64,000 nucleotides of DNA. Source: an uncultured Dehalococcoidia bacterium. Lineage in GTDB: Bacteria > Chloroflexota > Dehalococcoidia > Lucifugimonadales > Lucifugimonadaceae. Location of the stretch: the NCBI GenBank assembly GCA_951812795.1, contig OX638325.1, positions 1,884,277-1,948,276 on the forward strand. Direction: 5' to 3'. Shown in pieces: positions 8,217 to 16,808 of the stretch (positions are counted from its first letter, which is position 1; every line of letters starts with the position of its first letter). The notes under the pieces are model-generated. The model was given only the letters and a program-made list of their open reading frames with translations, was not told the origin of the DNA and ran no database searches. Position numbers and translations under genes: made by a program.

Positions 8217-9905
8217 TCACTCTGGCAGCACGTAATGGGCGCCACGCCCCCTTCCTCTGACCTCGATCAACCCTTCTTCGCGCATTGCGCGAGTTAGTCT
8301 GACGACCTCGCTTCGTGAAATGCCGCTGATATGTCGGATGTCCGCATTTCTGATCACGCCATGTTCGGTGATGGCAGCGAGAACATGGTCGCGCAGCTCG
8401 GTCTCCGACCGAGGACCAACTCCTCCATTTCCGCGGTCATTCACCCAATGCGCAAGGTCATCCCTGAGTCGGTAGGTCGAGGCCGCACCTCTTCCATTAA
8501 CGGAGAGATGACCTCGTTCTCGCAGAGAGACCAACCTTTGAGAAGCGGTGTTTTCAGGTAAGTTCAAGGCATCTGCTGCTGATCTGCGGTTGATGTGACC
8601 TCGGTCGATCAGGCTTCTCAATACGATCAAGTCGTCAAGGCTCAGTTCTTGCCCCTGAATCGCTTGCTCGTCGACGAACCGGACGAAATCGCGGTGTGTC
8701 GTCTTGTAGAGGACCAAACGAACGTACGATTCATTGGCATCGTACAGCGGGAACTCCTTGCCAAGCCGCAGTTGATCGCGGAATATTCGATCGACACCCA
8801 ATCCGGCGCGATTCACGATCCCGAGGGATTGCAGAACGTCAGCCAGCAAGGGGTTACGGCGGACTGGAGCGTGCCGGATTACATTTTGTGGCGAAACTCC
8901 GCCGATGAATCCGCCCGGGCTTACGATCTCCAACCGGTTGGCAAAGAGATTCATGTGGGTTGATACACCAAGGAAATAGTCGCGGTGCACCAACGCGTTC
9001 AACAGCGCCTCTCTGATCACCCACCAACTGAAATCGGGAACGTCCAGTTGACGAAAACCGGAGGTTCCGATTATTTCAACCCGCGCGTTGGCATCTGCAA
9101 AGGAACGAACTTCCTCAAGGATCTCCAGTAGCGGAACGCGAAGATCGCGACGGTAGTCGTACTCAATCTCGTCTTTGAACCGCGCGATAGTTAGCTCGTG
9201 TTGAGGTGCCGTTCGTCTGATTGCCGATTTGTGCCCGACCAACAACACAGCAGCGAAGGTCACATCAGATCCAGCGGTCAACTCGAGTGCATCAAGTAAC
9301 TCGACGTCGCCTAGAGCTTTGAGGCCACTGCCGGTATTTTCTTGGGCGATAAATCTCCGCAATCGATCCACTTGCAACGGATCGATGAGTTCCGAGAAGG
9401 CACCAGGAACGATCTCCGCTGTCGGGTCGTTGTTGCCGGACACGAATTTCATTCGAGCCAGATTCGAACCCGTCAATGGCTTCGTAGTCTTGCCAACTCG
9501 GATCTTGGCCACACCCTCAGTCGTCGTGTGTGGCGGGATACCGCGGGGGACTCGAATCATCAATAGACGCCCCTCGGGTTCACTTAGCTCTTCTATATCG
9601 ACGAGAATCGGTGGGTCCGTGCCATCGTAAATGCTGTTTTTGATCCCCTGCGTATCAAGGCCGACAACGCCTACAATCGCATCGGCTCGAGAAGCCGCGT
9701 GGTCAGCGACTCCGAGGACGAGAGTGCCGCCATTTGCATTGGCGAATCCGACCACCGTTTCTCGAATCGCCCGCAATTGAGATCTGACCGCTTCGCGTCC
9801 ACTTGCGTTCCCAGATTTGAACTCAAGCGTCTCAGATTCCAAAGCATCTGCCGGTTCGCCGTCAAGGCGGGATATCAGGCTGCGCAACGCATCAACGGTT
9901 AACAT
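8217..9905 (-). CDS. AlbA_2 (Schlafen-type) / HATPase_c_4 / winged-helix regulator
   Basis: Multi-domain DNA-binding protein, 562 residues. The N-terminal AlbA_2 domain (residues ~20-150) shows ETLEFKSG and FANANGGTLVLGV. The middle region resembles the GHKL-type HATPase_c_4 domain (IREALLNALVHRDY, then NRAGLGVDRIF). The C-terminal region has two helix-turn-helix segments (SAADALNLPENTASQRLVSL and NADIRHISGISRSEVVRLT). Such proteins are usually transcription regulators or conflict-associated factors. Upstream at 9928-10069 lie three TTCATT-type palindromes with no other promoter nearby, which suggests autoregulation. Monocistronic; downstream end convergent with the M19 gene. Confidence 0.85.
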   Translation of the reverse strand: MLTVDALRSLISRLDGEPADALESETLEFKSGNASGREAVRSQLRAIRETVVGFANANGGTLVLGVADHAASRADAIVGVVGLDTQGIKNSIYDGTDPPILVDIEELSEPEGRLLMIRVPRGIPPHTTTEGVAKIRVGKTTKPLTGSNLARMKFVSGNNDPTAEIVPGAFSELIDPLQVDRLRRFIAQENTGSGLKALGDVELLDALELTAGSDVTFAAVLLVGHKSAIRRTAPQHELTIARFKDEIEYDYRRDLRVPLLEILEEVRSFADANARVEIIGTSGFRQLDVPDFSWWVIREALLNALVHRDYFLGVSTHMNLFANRLEIVSPGGFIGGVSPQNVIRHAPVRRNPLLADVLQSLGIVNRAGLGVDRIFRDQLRLGKEFPLYDANESYVRLVLYKTTHRDFVRFVDEQAIQGQELSLDDLIVLRSLIDRGHINRRSAADALNLPENTASQRLVSLRERGHLSVNGRGAASTYRLRDDLAHWVNDRGNGGVGPRSETELRDHVLAAITEHGVIRNADIRHISGISRSEVVRLTRAMREEGLIEVRGRGRGAHYVLPE

Positions 9906-9927
9906 TGGAAATTACTCGGCATCTTAT

Positions 9928-10069
9928 TGAACCTTCATTCATTTTAATGAATCAACATTCATTAATCAACGCATCTGGGCGCCGAAATAATGAACCTTCA
10001 TTCATTTCAATGAGCCAGCGTTCATTTCCGAGTCTGTCGCTCGCCATGAACGAAAAATGATTCATCATT
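9928..10069 (-). promoter_or_regulatory. Palindrome array upstream of the AlbA-type regulator
   Basis: Three 6-2-6 inverted repeats: TTCATT-TT-AATGAA at 9938-9951 (perfect), TTCATT-TC-AATGAG at 10001-10014 (one mismatch) and AATGAT-TC-ATCATT at 10056-10069 (perfect). The first two lie in near-identical 36-base repeats starting at 9928 and 9991, exactly 63 bases or six helical turns apart, so bound dimers would face the same side. The array directly precedes the regulator start (9905) and is separated from glnA by a terminator. Operator function is inferred. Confidence 0.6.
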
Positions 10070-10121
10070 CATTCTTTTGATTCCAAGAATCATTCCCGCC
10101 CGACACAACCCCAAACCCAAC

Positions 10122-10156
10122 AAAAAGAGACGCCCCAGACATGGTCCGGGGCGTCT
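10122..10156 (-). terminator. Rho-independent terminator of glnA
   Basis: Read on the minus strand, 10128-10156 forms a 9-bp perfect stem (AGACGCCCC pairing with GGGGCGTCT, 11-base loop) followed at once by a T5 run (10122-10126). It lies 20 bases beyond the glnA stop. Confidence 0.9.
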
Positions 10157-10176
10157 GACGATTCTTGTGCTATCGA

Positions 10177-11595
10177 CTATGCGTCGTAGCTAAGGAAGAA
10201 CTCGTATGGGTGCGGTCGCAGGCGAACTGCGTCGACTTCGGTCTCGCGTTTGAAGTCGATGTAGGCTTCGAGCAGCTCCGAGGTGAAGACTCCGCCCTTG
10301 AGCAGGAACTCGTGGTCGGCTTCCAATGCGTCGAGCGCGTCTGCCAAGCTTCCCGGAACCTGGTTGAGCGTCGATGGGTCGACCTCGTACAGGTCCTCCT
10401 GCATCGGCTCTCCGGGGTCCGCTCCGGTGTCGATACCGTCGAGACCAGCCATGAGCATCGCCGAGAAGGCGAGGTACGGGTTGCAGGTCGGGTCCGGAGG
10501 TCGGAACTCGACGCGTTTGGCTTTCGGGGAGTTCGAGTACATGGGAATGCGCGCCGCCGCCGAGCGATTGCGTGCCGACAAAGCTAGGATCGTCGGTGCC
10601 TCGAAACCGGGGACCAGGCGCTTGTACGAATTGCTGCTTGGTGCGACCAACGCCATCAACGCCGGGCCGTGTTGCAGAAGGCCGCCGATGTAGGCCATCG
10701 CCGTCTCGCTCAACCCGACGTATCCATCTCCGGCGAACACAGGAACGCCGTCTTTCCAGATCGACTGGTGCGTGTGCATGCCGGTTCCGTTGTCTTCAAA
10801 CAGCGGCTTGGGCATGAACGTCGCCGTCTTGCCGTATTTTGCGGCGGTGTTCTTCAGGCAGTACTTGTAGGCCATCACAAAGTCGGCGGCTTGTTTCAGA
10901 GGCGAAGCCTTCCAGTTGATCTCGCCTTGGCCAGCGGTCGCGACCTCGTGGTGATGTTTTTCGATCTCGATGCCGAATGCGGCCATGGCCTCGCAGGCGT
11001 CGTGCCGGATCAGGGTTTGGGTGTCCGACGGTGGAGCGGGGAAGTAACCGCCTTTGTGGCGAAGCTTGTGACCGAGGTTCGGACCTTCGCCCGACAAGTC
11101 CGTGGAGTTGCCGGTGTTCCAGATCGCCTCTTCAGAGTCGACTTCGTAGTGTGCCGAGTTTGACGCGCCACCGTAGGAGACGCTGTCAAATATGAAAAAC
11201 TCAGCCTCGGGTCCCCAGACTGATGAGTCGCCATATCCGGTGGATTTCAAATACGCTTCGGCCTTTGCCGCAACGTGACGAGGACTGCGGTCGTATGATG
11301 CTCCCGTTACCGGGTCGCGGATATCGGCGACGATTGAAAGCGTGTTAGGGATGAACGGGTCGACCGCGGCGGTTGAAGGATCGGGGACCAGCAGCATGTC
11401 GGATTCGTCGATGGTCTGGAATCCTCGGATGCTTGAGCCGTCGAATCCGGTGCCTTCGGCGAACAGGTCTTCAGTGACCTCGTGCTTCGGGAAGGAAACG
11501 TGTTGCCAAGTGCCCGGGACGTCGGTGAAACGCAGGTCTAACCATTTCGCGCCCGAATCCTCCATCATCTTGATCACATCATCGGCGTTTGCCAT
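10177..11595 (-). CDS. glnA: Glutamine synthetase type I
   Basis: ATP-dependent ligation of ammonium to glutamate in the cytoplasm, the main entry of inorganic nitrogen. 472 residues, the size of the bacterial dodecameric GSI. Diagnostic segments: beta-grasp start with GFDGSSIRGFQ, the metal/ATP motif WGPEAEFFIFDS, the histidine loop GMHTHQSIWKDG, the ATP site KRLVPGFEAP, and RIPMYS then RVEFRPPDPTCNPYLAF. A Tyr in EDLYEVDPSTL lies where the adenylylated Tyr of GSI-beta enzymes is found, so covalent regulation is possible but not shown. ATG start, own terminator, no glnB-type neighbour. Single-gene unit. Confidence 0.97.
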   Translation of the reverse strand: MANADDVIKMMEDSGAKWLDLRFTDVPGTWQHVSFPKHEVTEDLFAEGTGFDGSSIRGFQTIDESDMLLVPDPSTAAVDPFIPNTLSIVADIRDPVTGASYDRSPRHVAAKAEAYLKSTGYGDSSVWGPEAEFFIFDSVSYGGASNSAHYEVDSEEAIWNTGNSTDLSGEGPNLGHKLRHKGGYFPAPPSDTQTLIRHDACEAMAAFGIEIEKHHHEVATAGQGEINWKASPLKQAADFVMAYKYCLKNTAAKYGKTATFMPKPLFEDNGTGMHTHQSIWKDGVPVFAGDGYVGLSETAMAYIGGLLQHGPALMALVAPSSNSYKRLVPGFEAPTILALSARNRSAAARIPMYSNSPKAKRVEFRPPDPTCNPYLAFSAMLMAGLDGIDTGADPGEPMQEDLYEVDPSTLNQVPGSLADALDALEADHEFLLKGGVFTSELLEAYIDFKRETEVDAVRLRPHPYEFFLSYDA

Positions 11596-11800
11596 CGTTT
11601 TCTTCTCTCCTGAACCTGATCGAATCTACTGGCGCGATTAAGCGTCAATTGAATTCAAGGTAAAAAATATATGTTTCATATTTGTTTCACCGTCCGCCTT
11701 CGACAAAGGCGAAGGGAGGCCGATGTGAATCGATTAACATTTGGCGAGTGTGGTCGCCAACCTGCACTCGTCATAGCAAAATCACTCCTACCGCCGCGAA

Positions 11801-12211
11801 TTGAACCAACAACACCTACAAGCCGTCAAAATGGGCGCTGCCGCCGTTGACGACTGGCGAGCAGAGAATCCGGCTGAACGCCTCGACCTTTCCGGCGCGG
11901 ATTTGGCTGGAATGAACTTTGCGGGTTGGAACTTGGCTAGAGTGATCCTGGACAACGCCGATCTTTCCGGAGCGTGTTTGCGAGGCGCCGACCTTTCAGA
12001 GGGGTGGGCGCGGCGGACTAAGTTCGTTGAGGCAGACCTCAGCAATGCAGCGTTGTTCCGTACCAGTTTGGCTGGAGCGGATCTGCGAGACGCCAACTTC
12101 AGCGACACGAACATGTATCGGTGCATCATGAGAGACGCGGTGATGAGCGACGGCACGTGCTTTGAAGGTGCATGGACCGCGAAGGTGATTTGGCCTGATA
12201 CCAATAGATGA
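11801..12211 (+). CDS. Pentapeptide-repeat protein
   Basis: Small 136-residue protein whose centre (about residues 28-115) is made of A(D/N)LxG-type five-residue repeats: LDLSGADLAG, ADLSGACLRG, ADLSNAALFR, ADLRDANFSD. These predict a right-handed quadrilateral beta-helix. TTG start at 11801; an in-frame ATG at 11831 would remove ten residues. Some members mimic DNA and inhibit gyrase, but nothing here shows that. Lies 36 bases before the aldo-keto reductase and may be co-transcribed with it. Confidence 0.75.
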   Translation: MNQQHLQAVKMGAAAVDDWRAENPAERLDLSGADLAGMNFAGWNLARVILDNADLSGACLRGADLSEGWARRTKFVEADLSNAALFRTSLAGADLRDANFSDTNMYRCIMRDAVMSDGTCFEGAWTAKVIWPDTNR

Positions 12212-12216
12212 ATAGA

Positions 12217-12240
12217 GCAGTTTTCAAACTGCAGGAGGAG
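12217..12240 (+). promoter_or_regulatory. 7-bp inverted repeat abutting a strong ribosome binding site
   Basis: GCAGTTT-TC-AAACTGC (12217-12232) is immediately followed by AGGAGGAG (12233-12240), seven bases before the GTG start of the aldo-keto reductase. It could be an operator or a leader hairpin that limits ribosome access. No T-run follows, so it is not a terminator. Confidence 0.45.
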
Positions 12241-12247
12241 CGAAACA

Positions 12248-13174
12248 GTGCAGACAGTTGATTTTGGAAAGACGGGCTACACGGTATCTAGGTTGGGTGC
12301 CGGATTGGCGGAGATCGGATCGGAGTTAGATTTTGACGACGTTGAGCAAGCGGGAAACGTCCTAAATAACGCGCTCGACTTGGGTATTAATTTCCTCGAT
12401 ACCGCGGCCTGCTACGGCATCTCGGAGGAGTTGATTGGTCGTACCGTCGCCAATCGGAGGGACGAATACGTCCTCGTAACCAAGGCGGGTCACGCTCGCG
12501 GCGATGGATTGAATGGCAGCGATTGGACTTACGAGACGGTACGCGATTCGATCGATCGAAGTCTTCGACGTCTGAATACGGACTACGTTGACCTCGTACA
12601 GCTTCACTCCTGTGGCATTCCGGACCTCGAAAAAGGCGACATCATTCGGGCGCTTGAGGACGCACGGGACGCGGGCAAGACGCGGATGATCGGCTACTCT
12701 GGTGACAACGAAGCCGCGCATTGGGCGGTCGATTCCGGGATATTCGCCACGTTGCAGACTAGCTTCAACGTCGTAGAACAGCGCGCATACTCGTCGGGGT
12801 TGCTTGAAAAGTGTGCCGAAAAAGGCATCGGTGTGATCGTCAAGCGCCCCATCGCCGGTGCGACATGGGGTATGGCGAAAGCCGGGATGGACAGTTCCCG
12901 CCGCGGTTATGACAACACCTACCTGCAGCGCTGCCGTGACGTCCAATCGGCGGGCGACGTTCCCGGCGAGCCCGAAGACCCGATCATTGCGGCGATGGGA
13001 TTTACTCTGGCACACCCAGAGATCCACGTTGCGATTATCGGAACGAAAAGTCCTCGGCACATGGTTTCGAACATCGAGACTCTCGACGATGCGCTAGCTA
13101 TTGATAGTGCATTCGTGGACGCCTTGCATGATCGCTTCGCCGCACTCGATGACGAATGGCGACAGCTCACATGA
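12248..13174 (+). CDS. Aldo-keto reductase
   Basis: NAD(P)-dependent oxidoreductase of the AKR superfamily, 308 residues. The catalytic tetrad is visible as D51 (NFLDTA), Y56 (CYG), K79 (LVTKAG) and H120 (LVQLHS); the cofactor segment near the C-terminus is HVAIIGTKSP. GTG start supported by AGGAGGAG seven bases upstream. Its TGA overlaps the ATG of the next gene (ATGA at 13171-13174), so it is in an operon with two enolase-superfamily enzymes. This suggests the set acts on the same sugar or hydroxy acid, with the AKR interconverting a carbonyl and an alcohol. Substrate unknown. Confidence 0.92.
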   Translation: MQTVDFGKTGYTVSRLGAGLAEIGSELDFDDVEQAGNVLNNALDLGINFLDTAACYGISEELIGRTVANRRDEYVLVTKAGHARGDGLNGSDWTYETVRDSIDRSLRRLNTDYVDLVQLHSCGIPDLEKGDIIRALEDARDAGKTRMIGYSGDNEAAHWAVDSGIFATLQTSFNVVEQRAYSSGLLEKCAEKGIGVIVKRPIAGATWGMAKAGMDSSRRGYDNTYLQRCRDVQSAGDVPGEPEDPIIAAMGFTLAHPEIHVAIIGTKSPRHMVSNIETLDDALAIDSAFVDALHDRFAALDDEWRQLT

Positions 13175-14334
13175 AGATCGAACGCATCGAGATTCACCCC
13201 CTAGTCGGCAAGCTCGATCAGCCGTTCGGCTGGTCCCAGCGTTGGACCGACGAACGGGCAACTCAAGTCGTCCGGATCATCGCAGATAACGGCGCGTACG
13301 GTTGGGGTGAGACCGGTGTTGGGCCCGATGCGTTGGCAGGTGCAGCCGCTTCGCTGATCGGGCAAAACCCCGAACGCATCGGTGCTATCTGGCAATCGAT
13401 CATCAACCCGCGCTACCAAAGCGGTGGGTATGCAGGTCCAGCGTCCAACATCGCGAGTGCCATTGACATGGCGCTACATGACCTAGTTGGCCGTGCGCGC
13501 GGATTGCCCGTTTACCAGCTACTCGGTGGAAAAGTGCGCGACCGAATCTGCACCTACGCGACCGGTCTCTACTACGTGCCTTCCGATCTGGAAGACAAAA
13601 CGTGGTCGGACTTTCTCGAGGAAGCAGAGGGCTACGTTGATCAAGGTTTTTCCGGGATGAAGATGAAGATTGGGGGATTGAAGCTGAAGGAAGACATTGA
13701 CCGTGTTCACGCGTTGCGTCGTCAGGTCGGGGATGAAATTCGAATCATGGTCGACGCCAACGAGGCGTACGACCCGATGACCGCGATCCAGGCCGCGCAT
13801 CGCATCGCCGACGCCGACGTGACGTGGTTCGAAGAGCCTTGCTCTTCACGGGCGGACGAGGACAATCTCTTGGTCACGAGCCGCTCGCCGGTCCCAACTT
13901 CCGGCGGTGAATCGGCGAGCACTCGTCGCGAAGTTGCTCGGCTACTCAAAAACCGCGTATTCGACATCATCCAACCCGAGATCGTAAACGTTGGCGGCAT
14001 TTCGGAGTTGAAACTCTCGGCGTCCATGGCCGAGGCGTGCAATGTCCGGTTCGTGCCGCACTTCTGGAACACTGGCATCAGCTTCTCCGCCATTCTTCAC
14101 ACCCTCGCCACAGTCGCGCAGTCACCTCCCGCACATCCCAAAGAGCCGTACGTCAATGAGCCAGTGACCGAATTCGACCAGACGCCACACCCAGTGAGAG
14201 AATCGCTCACCGACCCGATCTTCAAGCAGACCGAAAGCCACGTTGCGGTCCCGGACAAACCCGGTCTTGGAATCGAAATCGACGAAAATGCCTTAAACCA
14301 CTTCCGCCAAGGCGACGCGATCGTAGTTCAGTAG
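13171..14334 (+). CDS. Mandelate racemase/muconate lactonizing enzyme family protein (paralog 1)
   Basis: Enolase-superfamily enzyme that abstracts the alpha-proton of a carboxylate, giving racemisation, dehydration or cycloisomerisation. Start at ATG 13171 (ATGA overlap with the AKR); this gives 387 residues, matching the paralog. An upstream in-frame ATG at 13156 is less likely. Residue numbers coincide with mandelate racemase: K164-M-K166, metal ligands D195 (MVDANEAY), E221 (FEEP), E247 (GGESAS), and H297 (VPHFWN). Two positions differ: E270 replaces the Asp that pairs with the catalytic His, and Q317 replaces the electrophilic Glu. Substrate cannot be predicted; a sugar-acid dehydratase or epimerase is plausible. 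Confidence 0.92.
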   Translation: MKIERIEIHPLVGKLDQPFGWSQRWTDERATQVVRIIADNGAYGWGETGVGPDALAGAAASLIGQNPERIGAIWQSIINPRYQSGGYAGPASNIASAIDMALHDLVGRARGLPVYQLLGGKVRDRICTYATGLYYVPSDLEDKTWSDFLEEAEGYVDQGFSGMKMKIGGLKLKEDIDRVHALRRQVGDEIRIMVDANEAYDPMTAIQAAHRIADADVTWFEEPCSSRADEDNLLVTSRSPVPTSGGESASTRREVARLLKNRVFDIIQPEIVNVGGISELKLSASMAEACNVRFVPHFWNTGISFSAILHTLATVAQSPPAHPKEPYVNEPVTEFDQTPHPVRESLTDPIFKQTESHVAVPDKPGLGIEIDENALNHFRQGDAIVVQ

Positions 14335-14349
14335 ATCGCAACCAACGAC

Positions 14350-15513
14350 ATGAAAATCGAACGCATCGAACTCCATCAACTCGTCGGCAAGATCGACGCT
14401 CCATACAAGTCGTCAATGACGTGGAAGACGTCGCGCGGTACGTTGGCGGTTCGCGTAGTCGCCGATGACGGTACGTACGGTTGGGGGGAGACCAGTGTCG
14501 ACGCCGCAGGATTTGCGGACGTTGCTCGAGGCGTGATCGGCATGAAGCCGGAGAACTTCGGGAGCATCGGGCAATCGATCGTCAACACGCGGTACCAAGG
14601 AGGTAGTTACGCGGGCATCGCGTCCAATGTCGCCAGCGCAGTTGACATGGCACTGTACGACTTGGTGGGCAAAGCACGCGGCCTTCCGGTCTACGAGCTT
14701 CTCGGCGGCAAAATCCGAGACAAGATTTGCACCTACGCCACGGGCCTCTTCTACACAGAAAACGATGTCAACGATCCCACATGGCGCGACCTGCTCGATG
14801 AGGCGCAAGCGCATGCCGAAGCGGGTTTTACCGGAATGAAGATGAAGATCGGCGGTCTCACTCTCGACGAAGATGTCGATCGTGTTCACGCCCTCCGGCG
14901 TCAGGTTGGTGACAACATCCGCATCATGGTCGACGCTAACGAGGCGTATGATCCTGCCACCGCGATAACGATGTCCCGCCGCATCGCCGACGCCAACGTT
15001 ACTTGGTTCGAAGAACCCACCTCATCGCGGGCGTTGGACGACAACCTTCTCATCACTACCAAATCACCTGTTCCAACAGCTGGAGGGGAATCGGCGAGCA
15101 CGCGTCGCGATGTCGCTCGTCTGCTGAGGGGTCGGATTTTCGACATGATCCAACCAGAGATAGTCAACGTTGGTGGCATCTCCGAATTGAAGCTATGCGC
15201 GGCTATGGCAGAGGCATTCAATGTGCAGTTCATTCCCCACTTCTTCAACACTCACATTAGTCTTGCCGCAATACTTCACGTCCTAGCGACGATCTCGCAG
15301 GCGCCGCCCGCGCATCCGAAGGAACCCTTCGTCAACGAACCCGTGACGGAGTTCGACCAGACGATTCACCCGGTTAGAGCGGCTCTCACCGAACCCTTCT
15401 TTACTCAAACCGATGGGTACATCACCGTTCCAGACGCGCCTGGTTTGGGCATCGAGATTAATGAAGACGCGTTGGATCACTTCAGAGTCGGGGATGTGGT
15501 TATCGTCGATTGA
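14350..15513 (+). CDS. Mandelate racemase/muconate lactonizing enzyme family protein (paralog 2)
   Basis: Tandem paralog of the preceding gene, 15 bases downstream, same 387-residue length, with long shared blocks (GMKMKIGGL, MVDANEAYDP, QPEIVNVGGISELKL, HPKEPYVNEPVTEFDQT-like). Retains K164/K166, D195, E221, E247 and H297, and shares the unusual E270 and Q317. The main differences lie in the N-terminal capping segment (PYKSSMTWKTSRGT here against PFGWSQRWTDERAT), which in this superfamily shapes substrate specificity. The pair probably acts on related but different substrates. Followed by a palindromic repeat at 15555-15584 that closes the operon. Confidence 0.92.
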   Translation: MKIERIELHQLVGKIDAPYKSSMTWKTSRGTLAVRVVADDGTYGWGETSVDAAGFADVARGVIGMKPENFGSIGQSIVNTRYQGGSYAGIASNVASAVDMALYDLVGKARGLPVYELLGGKIRDKICTYATGLFYTENDVNDPTWRDLLDEAQAHAEAGFTGMKMKIGGLTLDEDVDRVHALRRQVGDNIRIMVDANEAYDPATAITMSRRIADANVTWFEEPTSSRALDDNLLITTKSPVPTAGGESASTRRDVARLLRGRIFDMIQPEIVNVGGISELKLCAAMAEAFNVQFIPHFFNTHISLAAILHVLATISQAPPAHPKEPFVNEPVTEFDQTIHPVRAALTEPFFTQTDGYITVPDAPGLGIEINEDALDHFRVGDVVIVD

Positions 15514-15554
15514 CGAAAAATCGTCCCGTCCCCGGCGGGTGCTCTGCACAACTG

Positions 15555-15584
15555 CCGTCATTCCGGCGAAAGCCGGAATGACGG
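15555..15584. repeat. REP-like palindrome, CCGTCATTCCGGC family
   Basis: Perfect 13-bp arms, CCGTCATTCCGGC and its complement, around a GAAA loop. The same element recurs at 16898-16921 and 17243-17267, and inside coding sequence near 56834. It may act as a bidirectional transcription or mRNA-stability barrier between the enolase operon and rlmN. Confidence 0.85.
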
Positions 15585-15652
15585 AGTATTGCAACGGTCT
15601 CGCGCGCAGGAGAGGCCCGGAGTGAGGGTGTCGACGCGTTAGCATTGACTTC

Positions 15653-16798
15653 ATGGCCCTCGAAACCGCTGCACCAGTGCAGGCAAAGCCCATAATCCTC
15701 GACCTCTCACGTTCAGAACTTGAGCGTGAAGTCGTCGATGCTATGGGTCAATCGCGCTTCAGGGCGAAACAGATTTGGCAGGCGCTCCATCGCGAGTGCA
15801 TCTTAGATTTCGAACAGATCACGACGCTACCAAAAGCATTCCGCGCTCAACTAGCGGAACGCTATATCGCCGACCCGATTGAAAAGGTTTACCACCTTAC
15901 CTCTGCCGACGGATCGACCGATAAGGCATTGTTTCGCCTGCCCGATGGCGAATTAGTGGAGACAGTGTTGATGCGTTACGTGGCTGATAACCACCGTAAG
16001 GCTCGCAAGACTGTCTGTGTTTCCACCCAAGCTGGCTGCGCGTTGGGTTGCACATTTTGCGCTACCGGCCAGCAAGGATTCCGTCGGCAACTCACCACGG
16101 GCGAGATCGTCGCCCAAATCATCTTCATGCAACGCATCGCCCTTGCCGAAGACCGCGCCGAAGTTGAAGCCGGCGAGCGCGACCTGGGTAGCCTCCAAGG
16201 TGTAACCAACGTTGTGTTCATGGGCATGGGTGAGCCATTGGCGAACTACGACAACACCATGTCAGCGATCCGATCGATCAACGATGCAAACGGGTTAGCG
16301 ATTGGCGCTCGGCACATCACTCTTTCCACGGTGGGTCTCGTTCCCCAGATATTGGAACTGGCCGGCGAGAATATCCAGATCAATCTGGCGGTATCGCTTC
16401 ACGCCCCCGACGATGAGACCCGGTCGGAGACGATGCCCATCAACCGCCGCTATCCGATAGCGACTCTCTTATCCGCCTGTCGACGTTACGTCGAGATGAC
16501 GGACCGGCGCATATTCTTCGAATATGTCCTCTTGTCAGGCCAAAACGACACCACCGCACACGCTCGCAAACTAGGTGAAAAGCTGTCCGGCATGCTATGC
16601 CACGTCAATCTCATCCCCGTAAACCCGACGGAAGATGGTCCCTATCAGCGGACAGGCCGCGACCAGGCCGACCGCTTCCAGAACGTGCTTAGACGTTACG
16701 GAGTGCCGTCCACTGTCCGAATCGAAAAAGGCATCGACATCGATGCGGGATGCGGACAGTTGCGGGCGCGGGTTTTGGACGAGGATGCTATTGGGTAG
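15653..16798 (+). CDS. rlmN: 23S rRNA/tRNA adenine-C2 methyltransferase RlmN
   Basis: Radical-SAM enzyme methylating A2503 of 23S rRNA and A37 of some tRNAs. The 4Fe-4S motif CALGCTFC (around residue 130) is followed by ATGQQGFRR. The second, methyl-carrying Cys lies in IDAGCGQLRA near the C-terminus. VVFMGMGEPLANYDN and LAVSLHAPDD are the SAM-binding GGE-like and ribose motifs. 381 residues, normal length. ATG start. Stands alone, flanked by repeat-rich spacers. Confidence 0.97.
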   Translation: MALETAAPVQAKPIILDLSRSELEREVVDAMGQSRFRAKQIWQALHRECILDFEQITTLPKAFRAQLAERYIADPIEKVYHLTSADGSTDKALFRLPDGELVETVLMRYVADNHRKARKTVCVSTQAGCALGCTFCATGQQGFRRQLTTGEIVAQIIFMQRIALAEDRAEVEAGERDLGSLQGVTNVVFMGMGEPLANYDNTMSAIRSINDANGLAIGARHITLSTVGLVPQILELAGENIQINLAVSLHAPDDETRSETMPINRRYPIATLLSACRRYVEMTDRRIFFEYVLLSGQNDTTAHARKLGEKLSGMLCHVNLIPVNPTEDGPYQRTGRDQADRFQNVLRRYGVPSTVRIEKGIDIDAGCGQLRARVLDEDAIG

Positions 16799-16808
16799 GG
16801 GCGGGTTT

